Shown: in pieces, positions 35,098 through 45,747 of the stretch
Layout: every line of letters begins with the position of its first letter
How positions within the stretch are numbered: the stretch's first letter is position 1
From: Pseudomonas putida
GTDB lineage: Bacteria; Pseudomonadota; Gammaproteobacteria; Pseudomonadales; Pseudomonadaceae
Reading direction: 5' to 3'
DNA: 64,000 nucleotides
NCBI RefSeq assembly: GCF_003228315.1
Contig: NZ_CP029693.1
Location: 6,234,501-6,298,500 of the forward strand
The notes under the pieces: generated by a model
What the model was told of the DNA's origin: nothing
Seen by the model: only the letters and a program-made list of their open reading frames with translations
Database searches by the model: none
Made by a program: the position numbers and the translations under genes

Positions 35098-36516
35098 ATG
35101 GCCGGCAAAACGCTCTACGACAAGCTCTGGGATTCGCATTTGGTCAAGCAGCGCGACGATGGCTCTGCCTTGATCTACATCGATCGTCACATCATTCACG
35201 AAGTGACCTCGCCGCAAGCCTTTGAAGGCCTGCGTCTGGCCGGGCGCAAGCCTTGGCGCATCGATGCCAACATCGCGACCCCGGACCACAACGTACCGAC
35301 CACCCCTGAGCGCAAGGGTGGCATCGAAGCCATTGCCGATCAGGTCTCGCGTTTGCAGGTCCAGACCCTCGACGATAACTGCGATGAATACGGCATCGTC
35401 GAATTCAAGATGAATGACGTGCGCCAAGGCATCGTCCACGTCATAGGCCCGGAGCAGGGTGCCACCTTGCCGGGCATGACCGTGGTCTGCGGCGACTCCC
35501 ACACCTCGACCCACGGCGCGTTCGGTGCTCTGGCTCACGGTATCGGCACTTCCGAGGTCGAGCACGTGCTCGCCACCCAGTGCCTGGTCGCCAAGAAAAT
35601 GAAGAACATGCTGGTGCGCGTCGAAGGCCAATTGCCGTTCGGCGTGACCGCCAAGGACATCGTCCTGGCCGTGATCGGCAAGATCGGCACCGCCGGCGGT
35701 AACGGCCATGCCATCGAGTTCGCCGGCAGCGCGATTCGCGACCTGTCCGTCGAAGGCCGCATGACCATCTGCAACATGTCCATCGAGGCCGGCGCTCGCG
35801 TGGGTCTGGTGGCGGCTGACGAAAAAACCGTGGCCTACGTCAAAGGCCGTCCATTCGCCCCGAAAGGCGCTGAGTGGGATTTGGCGGTCGAAGCCTGGAA
35901 AGACCTGGTGTCCGATGCCGATGCGAAGTTCGACACCATCGTCGAGCTCGACGCGACCCAGATCAAGCCGCAAGTCAGCTGGGGCACTTCGCCCGAGATG
36001 GTGTTGGCTGTGGACCAGAACGTGCCGGATCCGGCCAAGGAAATGGACCTGGTCAAGCGCGGTTCCATCGAGCGTGCCTTGAAGTACATGGGCTTGACCG
36101 CCAATCAGGCGATCACCGATATCCAGCTGGACCGCGTGTTCATCGGTTCCTGCACCAACTCGCGGATCGAAGACCTGCGTGCTGCTGCCGTCATCGCCAA
36201 GGGCCGCAAAGTGGCCTCGACCATCAAGCAGGCCATTGTGGTGCCGGGCTCGGGTCTGGTGAAGGCGCAGGCGGAATCCGAAGGACTGGACAAGATTTTC
36301 CTCGAAGCCGGTTTCGAATGGCGTGAGCCGGGTTGCTCGATGTGCCTGGCGATGAACCCGGACCGTTTGGAGTCGGGCGAGCATTGCGCTTCCACTTCCA
36401 ACCGCAACTTCGAAGGCCGTCAGGGCGCCGGTGGTCGTACTCACCTGGTGAGCCCGGCCATGGCCGCCGCAGCCGCTGTTAACGGTCGTTTCGTCGACGT
36501 CCGTGAATTGATCTAA
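35098..36516 (+). CDS. leuC: 3-isopropylmalate dehydratase large subunit
   Basis: LeuC with LeuD isomerises 2-isopropylmalate to 3-isopropylmalate in leucine synthesis, using a 4Fe-4S cluster. The 472 residues match the family. Cluster-binding cysteines are visible in FIGSCTNSR near residue 347 and EPGCSMCLAMNPD near 410. VCGDSHTSTHGAFG near residue 130 and QNVPDPAK are other landmarks. It heads the leuC-leuD-methyltransferase-leuB set; leuD follows after 11 bp. The leader is 147 bp with a candidate LysR site. Confidence 0.97.
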   Translation: MAGKTLYDKLWDSHLVKQRDDGSALIYIDRHIIHEVTSPQAFEGLRLAGRKPWRIDANIATPDHNVPTTPERKGGIEAIADQVSRLQVQTLDDNCDEYGIVEFKMNDVRQGIVHVIGPEQGATLPGMTVVCGDSHTSTHGAFGALAHGIGTSEVEHVLATQCLVAKKMKNMLVRVEGQLPFGVTAKDIVLAVIGKIGTAGGNGHAIEFAGSAIRDLSVEGRMTICNMSIEAGARVGLVAADEKTVAYVKGRPFAPKGAEWDLAVEAWKDLVSDADAKFDTIVELDATQIKPQVSWGTSPEMVLAVDQNVPDPAKEMDLVKRGSIERALKYMGLTANQAITDIQLDRVFIGSCTNSRIEDLRAAAVIAKGRKVASTIKQAIVVPGSGLVKAQAESEGLDKIFLEAGFEWREPGCSMCLAMNPDRLESGEHCASTSNRNFEGRQGAGGRTHLVSPAMAAAAAVNGRFVDVRELI

Positions 36517-36527
36517 AGGAGCGCAGC

Positions 36528-37172
36528 ATGAAAGCTTTTACCCAGCACACTGGACTTGTCGCGCCTCTGGATCGTGCCAACGTCGATACCGATCAGATCA
36601 TTCCGAAGCAGTTCTTGAAGTCGATCAAGCGCACCGGTTTCGGCCCGAACCTGTTCGACGAATGGCGTTACCTGGATGTCGGCCAGCCGTATCAGGACAA
36701 CTCCAAACGCCCGCTGAACAAGGACTTCGTCCTCAACGCCGAACGTTATCAGGGTGCCAGCGTGCTGCTGGCCCGTGAGAACTTCGGTTGCGGCTCCAGC
36801 CGCGAGCACGCGCCGTGGGCGCTGGAAGAGTACGGGTTCCGCAGCATCATCGCGCCGAGCTACGCCGACATCTTCTTCAACAACAGCTTCAAGAACGGCT
36901 TGCTGCCGATCATCTTGAGCGACGAAGAAGTCGATGAGCTGTTCAAGCAGGTCGAGACCGAGCCGGGCTACCAGTTGCAGATCGATCTGCAAGCCCAGAC
37001 CGTGACCCGCCCGGACGGCAAGGTGTACAGCTTCGAAATCGACGATTTCCGCAAGCACTGCCTGCTCAACGGCCTGGACGATATCGGCCTGACCTTGCAG
37101 GACGGCGATGCGATTGCGGCGTTTGAAGCCAAGCATCGTGCGAGCCAGCCGTGGTTGTTTCGCGACGCGTGA
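36528..37172 (+). CDS. leuD: 3-isopropylmalate dehydratase small subunit
   Basis: LeuD is the swivel-domain partner of LeuC. The 214-residue protein shows ANVDTDQIIPKQFLK (about 19-33), NFGCGSSREHAPWAL near 84-98 and the conserved APSYADIFFNNSFKNGLLP near 110-128. The GGAG ribosome site overlaps the leuC stop region, consistent with co-translation. A REP pair follows between leuD and the methyltransferase gene and may divide the operon. Confidence 0.97.
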   Translation: MKAFTQHTGLVAPLDRANVDTDQIIPKQFLKSIKRTGFGPNLFDEWRYLDVGQPYQDNSKRPLNKDFVLNAERYQGASVLLARENFGCGSSREHAPWALEEYGFRSIIAPSYADIFFNNSFKNGLLPIILSDEEVDELFKQVETEPGYQLQIDLQAQTVTRPDGKVYSFEIDDFRKHCLLNGLDDIGLTLQDGDAIAAFEAKHRASQPWLFRDA

Positions 37173-37205
37173 TTGATCCGAAATTGATGCAGTAAGGGCC
37201 GGCCT

Positions 37206-37282
37206 CATCGCGAGCAAGCTCAGCTCCCACAGATTATGTGAACACCACAGACCCCTGTAGGAGCAAAGCTTGCTCGCGATGG
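37206..37282. repeat. REP pair, slightly degenerate
   Basis: Inverted REP variants at 37206-37231 and 37256-37282 lie inside the leu gene set, between leuD and the methyltransferase gene. The left copy (AGCAAGCTCAGCTCCC) has lost some symmetry. Confidence 0.8.
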
Positions 37283-37330
37283 CGACAGCCCAGGCACCAC
37301 AAGGCTAAACCCCAAAAAAAGGAAATTCCC

Positions 37331-38098
37331 ATGACCAGCACCGCCCAGCACAGTCAGGTAGTCCAGAAACAATTCGGTGAACAGGCCGCGGCCTACCTGA
37401 GCAGCGCCGTCCACGCTCAAGGCACTGAATTCGCACTGCTACAGGCTGAACTGGCAGGGCAGGGCGATGCCCGTGTGCTGGACCTGGGTTGCGGTGCGGG
37501 CCACGTGAGTTTCCAGGTGGCCTCGCTGGTCAAGGAGGTGGTGGCCTACGACCTGTCGCAGCAGATGCTCGACGTGGTGGCCGCCGCAGCCGTCGATCGT
37601 GGCCTGAGCAATATTTCCACGGTCAATGGCGCAGCCGAGCGCCTGCCGTTTGCCGACGGTGAGTTCGACTTCGTGTTCAGCCGTTATTCGGCTCATCACT
37701 GGAGCGATCTCGGCTTGGCCCTGCGGGAAGTGCGTCGGGTGTTGAAGCCTGGCGGCGTGGCGGCGTTCATTGACGTGTTGTCACCGGGCAGCCCGCTGTT
37801 CGACACTTACCTGCAAAGCGTCGAGGTGCTGCGTGACACCAGTCACGTGCGCGATTATTCCGCCGGCGAGTGGTTGCTCCAGGTCAGCGAGGCGGGGTTG
37901 CATACCCGCAGTACCACCCGTCAACGGTTGCGTCTGGAGTACAACTCCTGGGTTGAACGCATGCGCACGCCTCAGGTGATGCGCGCGGCAATCCGCGAAT
38001 TGCAGCAGTCGATGGGCAACGAAGTACGCGAATATTTTGAGATCGGGGCCGATGGGTCGTTCAGTACCGATGTGTTGGTACTGTTCGCCGAGAAATGA
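37331..38098 (+). CDS. SAM-dependent methyltransferase (class I)
   Basis: This 255-residue enzyme has the Rossmann methyltransferase motifs: VLDLGCGAGHVSFQVA near residue 49-64 (SAM glycine loop), VVAYDLSQQMLDV near 74, AAERLPFADGEFDFVFSRYSAHHW near 102-125 (motif II/III) and LKPGGVAAFID. The pattern is that of the UbiE/COQ5-like group. The start at 37331 has AAAGGAAA upstream; an earlier in-frame ATG at 37238 lies inside the REP. It sits between leuD and leuB, as I recall from other Pseudomonas, though it has no known step in leucine synthesis. The substrate is unknown. Confidence 0.88.
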   Translation: MTSTAQHSQVVQKQFGEQAAAYLSSAVHAQGTEFALLQAELAGQGDARVLDLGCGAGHVSFQVASLVKEVVAYDLSQQMLDVVAAAAVDRGLSNISTVNGAAERLPFADGEFDFVFSRYSAHHWSDLGLALREVRRVLKPGGVAAFIDVLSPGSPLFDTYLQSVEVLRDTSHVRDYSAGEWLLQVSEAGLHTRSTTRQRLRLEYNSWVERMRTPQVMRAAIRELQQSMGNEVREYFEIGADGSFSTDVLVLFAEK

Positions 38099-38163
38099 GC
38101 CCCAATCGATAGACTTTTTCCGGGCGCGCCCACGGGCGCACCGACTGATGACATGAGGAAAGC

Positions 38164-39246
<1,083 letters not shown>

Positions 39247-39314
39247 TCTCTCGGGCCCGCTGCTGATTTCACCCCCGAAAGCAGCGGCCCACTTTTCAAG
39301 AAGGTGTAGTTGCG

Positions 39315-40427
39315 ATGAAACGTGTAGGTCTGATCGGTTGGCGCGGTATGGTCGGTTCCGTGCTCATGCAGCGGATGCTGGAAGAGCAGGATTTCGATCT
39401 TATCGAGCCGGTGTTTTTCACCACTTCCAATGTCGGTGGCCAAGGCCCGTCCGTGGGCAAGGACATTGTTCCGCTCAAGGACGCTTACAGCATTGAAGAG
39501 CTGAAAACCCTTGACGTGATCCTGACCTGCCAGGGTGGCGACTACACCAGCGAAGTGTTCCCCAAGCTGCGCGAAGCCGGCTGGCAGGGTTACTGGATCG
39601 ACGCCGCTTCCAGCCTGCGCATGCAGGATGACGCGGTCATCGTCCTGGATCCGGTCAACCGCAAGGTCATCGACCAGCAGCTGGATGCGGGCACCAAGAA
39701 CTACATCGGCGGCAACTGCACCGTCAGCCTGATGCTGATGGGCCTGGGCGGCCTGTTCGAAGCCGGTCTGGTGGAGTGGATGAGCGCCATGACCTATCAG
39801 GCGGCCTCCGGTGCCGGCGCGCAGAACATGCGTGAACTGATCAAGCAAATGGGTGCGACCCACGCTTCTGTCGCCGAGCAACTGGCCGACCCGGCCAGCG
39901 CCATCCTCGACATCGACCGTCGTGTGGCCGAAGCCATGCGCAGCGACGCGTACCCGACCGAGAACTTCGGCGTACCGCTGGCCGGCAGCCTGATCCCTTG
40001 GATCGACAAGGAACTGCCAAACGGCCAGAGCCGCGAAGAGTGGAAGGCCCAGGCCGAGACCAACAAGATCCTCGGTCGCTTCAAGAGCCCGATCCCGGTG
40101 GACGGCATCTGCGTGCGTATCGGCGCGATGCGCTGCCACAGCCAGGCGCTGACCATCAAGCTGAACAAAGACGTACCGATGGCCGATATCGAAGGCCTGA
40201 TCAGCCAGCACAACCCTTGGGTCAAGCTGGTGCCGAACAACCGCGATGCAAGCATCCAGGAGCTGAGCCCGAACAAGGTCACCGGCACCCTGAACATCCC
40301 GGTTGGCCGTCTGCGCAAGCTGAACATGGGCTCGCAGTTCCTCGGCGCGTTCACCGTCGGCGACCAGCTGCTGTGGGGCGCGGCCGAACCGCTGCGCCGC
40401 ATGCTGCGGATCCTGCTTGAGCGTTGA
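39315..40427 (+). CDS. asd: Aspartate-semialdehyde dehydrogenase
   Basis: Asd makes aspartate semialdehyde from aspartyl phosphate, feeding lysine, diaminopimelate, threonine and methionine synthesis. The 370-residue protein has GWRGMVGSVLMQRM (8-21) as NADP loop, the active-site Cys135 in GGNCTVS, and the conserved TYQAASGAGAQNMRELI segment near 163. It follows leuB after 68 bp, the order found in other Pseudomonas, and a terminator lies at 40447-40479. A shorter relative without the Cys is encoded just downstream. Confidence 0.97.
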   Translation: MKRVGLIGWRGMVGSVLMQRMLEEQDFDLIEPVFFTTSNVGGQGPSVGKDIVPLKDAYSIEELKTLDVILTCQGGDYTSEVFPKLREAGWQGYWIDAASSLRMQDDAVIVLDPVNRKVIDQQLDAGTKNYIGGNCTVSLMLMGLGGLFEAGLVEWMSAMTYQAASGAGAQNMRELIKQMGATHASVAEQLADPASAILDIDRRVAEAMRSDAYPTENFGVPLAGSLIPWIDKELPNGQSREEWKAQAETNKILGRFKSPIPVDGICVRIGAMRCHSQALTIKLNKDVPMADIEGLISQHNPWVKLVPNNRDASIQELSPNKVTGTLNIPVGRLRKLNMGSQFLGAFTVGDQLLWGAAEPLRRMLRILLER

Positions 40428-40446
40428 TCGTTTGATGCTGTGAAAG

Positions 40447-40479
40447 AACCCGTGCCTTGAAAGAGGTGCGGGTTTTTTT
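40447..40479 (+). terminator. Terminator of asd
   Basis: The stem AACCCGTGCCT/AGGTGCGGGTT (with two G-T pairs) is followed by T7 in 40447-40479, 20 bp after the asd stop. Confidence 0.85.
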
Positions 40480-40507
40480 ATGGTTTTGGATTCGTCAGTG
40501 CTGCCGT

Positions 40508-40580
40508 CATCGCGAGCAAGCTTTGCTCCTACAGGAGGCGGTGCTTTTGATTTTGTAGGAGCAAAGCTTGCTCGCGATGA
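40508..40580. repeat. REP pair (REPIN)
   Basis: Inverted REP variants with core GCAAAGCTTGCTCGCGA occupy 40508-40534 and 40555-40580, between asd and its paralogue. Confidence 0.9.
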
Positions 40581-40673
40581 CGCCGGCTCTGGCATCACAG
40601 ATCCCCGCCGAATTGCCTGCATGCCCCCCACCCGGTAAAGTGCCGCTCCCCCCGTTTCGCCAGAGGTAGAACC

Positions 40674-41684
40674 ATGACCCAGTCCTTTGATATTGCCGTG
40701 ATCGGCGCCACCGGTACTGTTGGCGAAACGCTGGTGCAGATTCTCGAAGAGCGTGACTTCCCGATCGGCAACCTGCACCTGCTGGCCAGCAGCGAGTCCG
40801 CCGGCAGTTCGGTGCTGTTTCGCGGCAAGAACGTGCGGGTGCGGGAAGTCGACGAGTTCGACTTCAGCAAGGTGCAGCTGGTGTTTTTCGCTGCCGGCGC
40901 GGCGGTGACCCTGAGTTTCGCCTCCCGTGCCACGGCGGCCGGTTGCTCGGTCATCGATCTGTCGGGTGCCTTGCCGGCGGATCAGGCGCCGCAGGTGGTG
41001 CCGGAAGTGAATGCCCAGGTGCTGGCCGGCCTGAAAAAGCCGTTCCTGGTCAGCAGCCCCAGCCCGTCGGCCACCACGCTGGCGGTGGTCCTCGCACCGT
41101 TGCTGGGTTTGCTCGACCTGCAACGCATCAGCCTGACGGCAAGCCTGGCCATGTCGACCCAAGGGCGTGAAGCGGTGACCGAATTGGCGCGTCAGACCGC
41201 TGAACTGCTCAACATGCGCCCGCTGGAACCGAAATTTTTTGATCGGCAGGTGGCTTTCAACCTGCTGGCCGAGGTCGGCAAGCCGGACGAACAAGGCCAC
41301 ACGATGCTGGAAAAGCGCCTGGTGCGAGAGTTGCGTCAGGTGGTGGCGCTGCCTTCATTGAAGATTTCTGTCACTTGCATTCAAGCCCCGGTGTTTTTTG
41401 GCGATAGCCTTAGCGTGACCCTGCATTCGGCAAGTGCGATCGATCTGGCCAAAGTCAACACCGCGCTGGACGATGCCCCGGGTGTCGAACTGGTGGACGC
41501 CGGCGATTACCCGACTCCGGTGGGCGATGCGGTAGGGCAGGATGCGGTCTACGTTGGTCGGGTGCGCCATGGTATCGACGACCTGTCGGAACTAAACCTG
41601 TGGCTGACGTCAGATAACGTACGCAAGGGCGCCGCGCTCAATGCTGTGCAGCTGGCCGAATTGTTGATAAAAGACGGTCTGTAA
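40674..41684 (+). CDS. usg: Asd-like protein lacking the catalytic Cys (Usg type)
   Basis: This 336-residue protein has the Asd fold: NADP loop VIGATGTVGETLVQIL (9-24), dimerisation domain and the C-terminal pattern VGRVRHGIDD. The position of the catalytic Cys, expected in an N-P-x-C-type segment, reads VSSPSPSATTL (about 126-136), so the Cys is absent. Such Usg/PA3116-like paralogues beside fimV are known in proteobacteria and their role is not settled. It is unlikely to have normal Asd activity. A ribosome site AGAGGTAG precedes the ATG. It lies between asd and fimV. Confidence 0.85.
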   Translation: MTQSFDIAVIGATGTVGETLVQILEERDFPIGNLHLLASSESAGSSVLFRGKNVRVREVDEFDFSKVQLVFFAAGAAVTLSFASRATAAGCSVIDLSGALPADQAPQVVPEVNAQVLAGLKKPFLVSSPSPSATTLAVVLAPLLGLLDLQRISLTASLAMSTQGREAVTELARQTAELLNMRPLEPKFFDRQVAFNLLAEVGKPDEQGHTMLEKRLVRELRQVVALPSLKISVTCIQAPVFFGDSLSVTLHSASAIDLAKVNTALDDAPGVELVDAGDYPTPVGDAVGQDAVYVGRVRHGIDDLSELNLWLTSDNVRKGAALNAVQLAELLIKDGL

Positions 41685-41892
41685 AAGATACTTGGCAACA
41701 GTTTTTTTCAATGATTCCGGGCGAGTGCCATGCTTGCCGGGAATGCTGAAGGCAAGCCACCCTGTGGGGCTTTCCGGGGCATGCAGCAAACGATCGCGCG
41801 CGACGAACTTTCGCCGCCGCGCGCAATGCCTTACGGCAGCGGCAATCAATATCTTCTCGCTGGCCGAGGAATGTTCAAACTAAGGATGAGCT

Positions 41893-44568
41893 ATGGTTCA
41901 AGTTCGCAAACTGGTGTTAGCAATAGCGGCCGCCTCGGCGCTGTCCTCCGGTATGGCGCATGCCCTCGGGCTCGGGGAACTGACCCTGAAATCGGCGCAG
42001 AACCAGCCGCTGGTGGCGGAAATCGAATTGCTCGACGTCAAGGAACTCACCGCTGCCGAAGTGGTGCCGAGCCTGGCCTCGCCTGAAGATTTCGCCAAGG
42101 CGGGTGTCGACCGCCAGGCGTTTCTCAACGACCTGACGTTTACCCCGGTGCTGAACCCCGGCGGCAAAAGCATCCTGCGTGTGACCTCCAGCAAACCGCT
42201 CTCCGAACCGATGGTGAAATTCCTGGTTCAGGTGATGTGGCCCAACGGTCGTCTGCTGCGCGATTACAGCGTGCTGCTCGATCCGTCCAAATTCTCTCCG
42301 CAAACCGCCGAGGCGGCCGCGCAACCGGCGCCACAGACCGGCACCACGCCTGTCACCGGTGCGACCAAACCGTCCCAGTACACCACCACGCCGCGCGATA
42401 CCCTGTGGGAAATCGCCGCGAAGGCGCGCAATGGCGGGTCGATCCAGCAAACCATGCTGGCCATCCAGGCGCTGAACCCGGATGCCTTCATCGATGGCAA
42501 CATCAACCGCTTGAAAACCGGTCAGGTCCTGCGCCTGCCGGACCAGGCGCAAAGCACCAGCCTGCCGCAACCCAAGGCAATCGCCGAGGTGGCTGCGCAG
42601 AACACGGCGTGGCGTCAGGGTCGTCGTTATGTCGCCAAGCCGGGCACGGGGCAGCAGCAACTCGATGCCACCAACCGTGGCACCGGTGAGGTGCTGCCGA
42701 CGCAGGTTGCTGGGGATAAGCTGAGCCTGGTCTCTGCCCAGGCCGGTGCCCGTGGCAAGGGGGCGGCAGGTGATGCCAAGGCCTTGAGCAACAAGCTGGC
42801 GGTCACCCAGGAAAGCCTCGACACGACCCGTCGTGACAACGAAGAACTGAAAAGCCGCATGGCCGATCTGCAAAGCCAGCTGGACAAGCTGCAGCGCCTG
42901 ATCGAGCTGAAGAACAATCAATTGGCCAAGTTGCAGGCCGAAGGCGCCTCGGGTGCGCCGGCAGCTACCGCTGCAGCGCCGACAATCACGGCTGAACTGG
43001 CTGCTGCTCCTGCACCAGTGCCTGCCGAACCCGCGCCTGCAACGCCAGCCGCTGCTACTCCCGAAGTTGCGCCGGCTCCGGCCGAGCAACCGGTCGAACC
43101 GACACCGGCAGCCTCCGATGAGCAGTCATTCAACGAGTTGCTGACCAACCCATGGTTGTTGGGTCTGGCCGGTGGCGGGGTTGTTGTGGCGCTGCTGTTG
43201 CTGCTATTGCTGGCCCGTCGCCGCAAGGCTCAGCAGGAAGCCGAGAAGCATCTGCGCATGGCGCGTGCCCTGGCCGAGGAGCAAGCGTTCTCCGGGGATC
43301 TCGATCTGCCGGAAAGCAGCTTCGAAGGTCTGGAAGTGCCACCGCCAAGCGTGAAGTTGGCCACCGCGCCGGCTCCTGCGCCAACTCCAGCGCCTGCTCC
43401 AGCACCGGTGGTTGCTCCGGTAGTGGTGATGCCACCGATCGCTGCACCGTTGGTTGCGCCGGCCGCCGAACGTTCCAGTGATGTATTGGGCCAGGCTCAG
43501 TCGCACATTGATGCCGGTCGTCTGAATCAGGCTGCCGCATTGCTGGAGGAGGGCGTCAAGCTCGAGCCGCAACGCAGCGATGTGCGCCTGAAACTGATGG
43601 AGGTTTACGGCCAGCAGGGCGACCGCGACGCATTCGTCACGCAGGAACGTCAATTGGTGGCCAACGGCGATAATTTTGCCCAGGTCGAAAAACTCAAGAG
43701 CCGTTTCCCGGCAATGGCGCTGGTCGCCGCCGGTGGCATCGCTGCTGCGGCTGCCGCTGCCGAGTTGGACGCGCAGTACGTCAAGGACCTGCTGCTGGAC
43801 GAGCCGCAAGCGCCGGCACCGGAGCCGGAACCTGTCGATGACGATTTCGATAGCGCCTTCGATTTGAGCCTGGATGATCTGGACAACATCGCTCCAGTCG
43901 CTGCAGTTCCGGAGGTCACCGTTCCTGAAGCCGTTGCCGCAGTGCCGGCTCCAGAGCCTGAAGAGACGACCCTGGACGAGTTGGAAGATTTCCCGCTGGA
44001 CGACGATTTGAGCTTTGATTCGGTCCTGCAACAGCAGACTGAAATCAGGGAAAACCTCGACGACCTGTCGGAGTTCGACCTGGATATGGATCTGGGGGCC
44101 GAGCCTTCGCCGGCGATTCTGGCCGAGGACGATTTCCTGCTGAGCCTGGATGACGACGTCAAGGACCTGCCCGTTGCCGAAGCACCGGCGGCACCGGAAG
44201 TCGCCCTGGACGATCTGGAGCTGCCAGCTGATTTCGACTTGTCCCTGGCGGAGGAGATGGATGCTCCAGTCGAGCCGGATGCCTTTGCTTCCGAGCTGGA
44301 TGACGTCAACGCCGAGCTGGATCGCCTGTCCCAGAGCATCAGCGAACCTACTTTCACCGTAGACGACGCCCTGGCGACCGTGGATGACGAGCCGGAATTC
44401 GATTTCCTGTCCGGTACCGACGAAGTCGCCACCAAGCTCGATCTGGCTCAGGCCTACATCGACATGGGTGACAACGATGGTGCCCGGGACATCCTCAATG
44501 AAGTGGTGAGCGAGGGTGACGATGGGCAGAAGAGCGAGGCCAGGGAGATGCTTTCGCGTCTGGCTTGA
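41893..44568 (+). CDS. fimV: FimV-type motility and pilus assembly protein
   Basis: FimV is an inner-membrane protein that organises the cell pole and type IV pilus assembly. The 891 residues show a signal peptide (about 1-24), the FimV N-terminal domain (LGELTLKSAQNQPLVAEIELLD, about 27-135), a LysM-like peptidoglycan-binding domain near 160-215, a coiled coil near 300-345, a Pro/Ala-rich linker, one membrane segment near 418-440, and an acidic cytoplasmic part with TPR-like repeats near 530-600 and the FimV C-terminal domain (about 840-891, ATKLDLAQAYIDMGDNDGARDILNEV). The order is that of P. aeruginosa FimV. The middle and acidic repeats make it variable in length. Confidence 0.95.
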   Translation: MVQVRKLVLAIAAASALSSGMAHALGLGELTLKSAQNQPLVAEIELLDVKELTAAEVVPSLASPEDFAKAGVDRQAFLNDLTFTPVLNPGGKSILRVTSSKPLSEPMVKFLVQVMWPNGRLLRDYSVLLDPSKFSPQTAEAAAQPAPQTGTTPVTGATKPSQYTTTPRDTLWEIAAKARNGGSIQQTMLAIQALNPDAFIDGNINRLKTGQVLRLPDQAQSTSLPQPKAIAEVAAQNTAWRQGRRYVAKPGTGQQQLDATNRGTGEVLPTQVAGDKLSLVSAQAGARGKGAAGDAKALSNKLAVTQESLDTTRRDNEELKSRMADLQSQLDKLQRLIELKNNQLAKLQAEGASGAPAATAAAPTITAELAAAPAPVPAEPAPATPAAATPEVAPAPAEQPVEPTPAASDEQSFNELLTNPWLLGLAGGGVVVALLLLLLLARRRKAQQEAEKHLRMARALAEEQAFSGDLDLPESSFEGLEVPPPSVKLATAPAPAPTPAPAPAPVVAPVVVMPPIAAPLVAPAAERSSDVLGQAQSHIDAGRLNQAAALLEEGVKLEPQRSDVRLKLMEVYGQQGDRDAFVTQERQLVANGDNFAQVEKLKSRFPAMALVAAGGIAAAAAAAELDAQYVKDLLLDEPQAPAPEPEPVDDDFDSAFDLSLDDLDNIAPVAAVPEVTVPEAVAAVPAPEPEETTLDELEDFPLDDDLSFDSVLQQQTEIRENLDDLSEFDLDMDLGAEPSPAILAEDDFLLSLDDDVKDLPVAEAPAAPEVALDDLELPADFDLSLAEEMDAPVEPDAFASELDDVNAELDRLSQSISEPTFTVDDALATVDDEPEFDFLSGTDEVATKLDLAQAYIDMGDNDGARDILNEVVSEGDDGQKSEAREMLSRLA

Positions 44569-44589
44569 GTGATTGATTCGTTGTAAGCA

Positions 44590-44620
44590 AAGCGGCAGCC
44601 CGATAAGGCTGCCGTTTTTG
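44590..44620 (+). terminator. Terminator of fimV
   Basis: The stem CGGCAGCC/GGCTGCCG with loop CGATAA is followed by T5, 22 bp past the fimV stop. Confidence 0.9.
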
Positions 44621-44656
44621 TTTCTGCCGTTGGTGAGGCGGCGTTTGTGAGAGCCT

Positions 44657-44731
44657 CATCGCGGGCAAGCCCGCTCCCACAGTGATTTGCGCCCTACACA
44701 GCACCTGTGGGAGCGAGCCTGCTCGCGATGA
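44657..44731. repeat. REP pair, mixed types
   Basis: One copy is of the GCGGGCAAGCCCGCTCC type (44657-44681) and the other of the GAGCGAGCCTGCTCGCGA type (44705-44731), in inverted order, between fimV and truA. Confidence 0.85.
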
Positions 44732-44859
44732 GGCCCTTACATTCAGCACTGCTCCGACTGTTGCACTGGCATCCCCACCAGACAGCCTTATAATGCCCGC
44801 CTTTGCGTACATCAGCAGGTTGTCCCTCCTTGGCAAACATAGATAACCCGGAAGCCGAA

Positions 44860-45684
44860 ATGGCCGCCGAGGGCTTTTTCCGGATCGCGTTGGGCGTTGA
44901 ATACAAGGGCTCGCGTTATCGCGGCTGGCAGCGCCAGGCTTCCGGCGTGCTCACGGTGCAGGAAACCCTCGAAAACGCCTTGTCCAAAGTCGCCGATTCA
45001 CCGGTTTCGCTGCTTTGCGCCGGGCGTACCGATGCAGGCGTGCACGCCTGCGGACAAGTGGTGCACTTCGATACCCGGGTCGAGCGGTCGATGAAGGCCT
45101 GGGTGATGGGTGCCAACATCAACTTGCCACACGATGTCAGCGTCAGTTGGGCCAAGGTCATGCCGGCGCATTTTCATGCGCGGTTCAAGGCCATCGCCCG
45201 TCGCTACCGCTATGTGATCTACAACGATCAGATCCGTCCGGCGCACCTGAACGAAGAAATCACCTGGAACCACCGCCCGCTGGACGTCGAGCGCATGGCC
45301 GAAGCGGCGCAATACCTGGTGGGCACCCATGATTTCAGTGCCTTTCGCGCCGGTCAGTGCCAGGCCAAGTCACCGATCAAGGAGCTGCATCACCTGCGTG
45401 TCACGCGCCACGGCAAGATGATCGTGCTGGATATTCGCGCCAGTGCCTTCCTGCACCACATGGTGCGCAACATAGCAGGCGTGCTCATGACCATCGGCGC
45501 CGGCGAGCGTCCGGTGGAGTGGATGAAGGAAGTGCTGGACAGCCGCATCCGCCGCTCTGGCGGGGTCACGGCGCATCCATTCGGCCTGTATCTGGTGCAG
45601 GTCGAGTACCGCGATGAGTTCGAGTTGCCCGAGCGTTTTATCGGTCCGCACTTCCTCACCGGTTTCTCCGAACTTGACGGCTGA
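44860..45684 (+). CDS. truA: tRNA pseudouridine(38-40) synthase
   Basis: TruA makes pseudouridine at positions 38-40 in the anticodon arm of many tRNAs. The 274-residue product has the catalytic Asp in CAGRTDAGVHACGQVVHFDT (near residue 52), plus GVEYKGSRYRGWQRQ near 12 and the conserved AGQCQAKSPIKELHHLRV near 165-182. The start at 44860 has GGAAG 5 bp upstream; TTG 44830 or a GTG-like longer frame to 44803 are less likely. It opens the truA-trpF-accD-folC-dedD-cvpA-purF string. Confidence 0.94.
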   Translation: MAAEGFFRIALGVEYKGSRYRGWQRQASGVLTVQETLENALSKVADSPVSLLCAGRTDAGVHACGQVVHFDTRVERSMKAWVMGANINLPHDVSVSWAKVMPAHFHARFKAIARRYRYVIYNDQIRPAHLNEEITWNHRPLDVERMAEAAQYLVGTHDFSAFRAGQCQAKSPIKELHHLRVTRHGKMIVLDIRASAFLHHMVRNIAGVLMTIGAGERPVEWMKEVLDSRIRRSGGVTAHPFGLYLVQVEYRDEFELPERFIGPHFLTGFSELDG

Positions 45685-45747
45685 CGCCCTCGAACGCTTT
45701 TGTTACCATCCGGGACTTTCTCGGATTTGCCGTGGGGTTTTATCGAC

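Noticed and set aside
35002..36444. Minus-strand open frame opposite leuC
   Set aside because: It mirrors a gene with the full aconitase-type motifs; the shadow has none.
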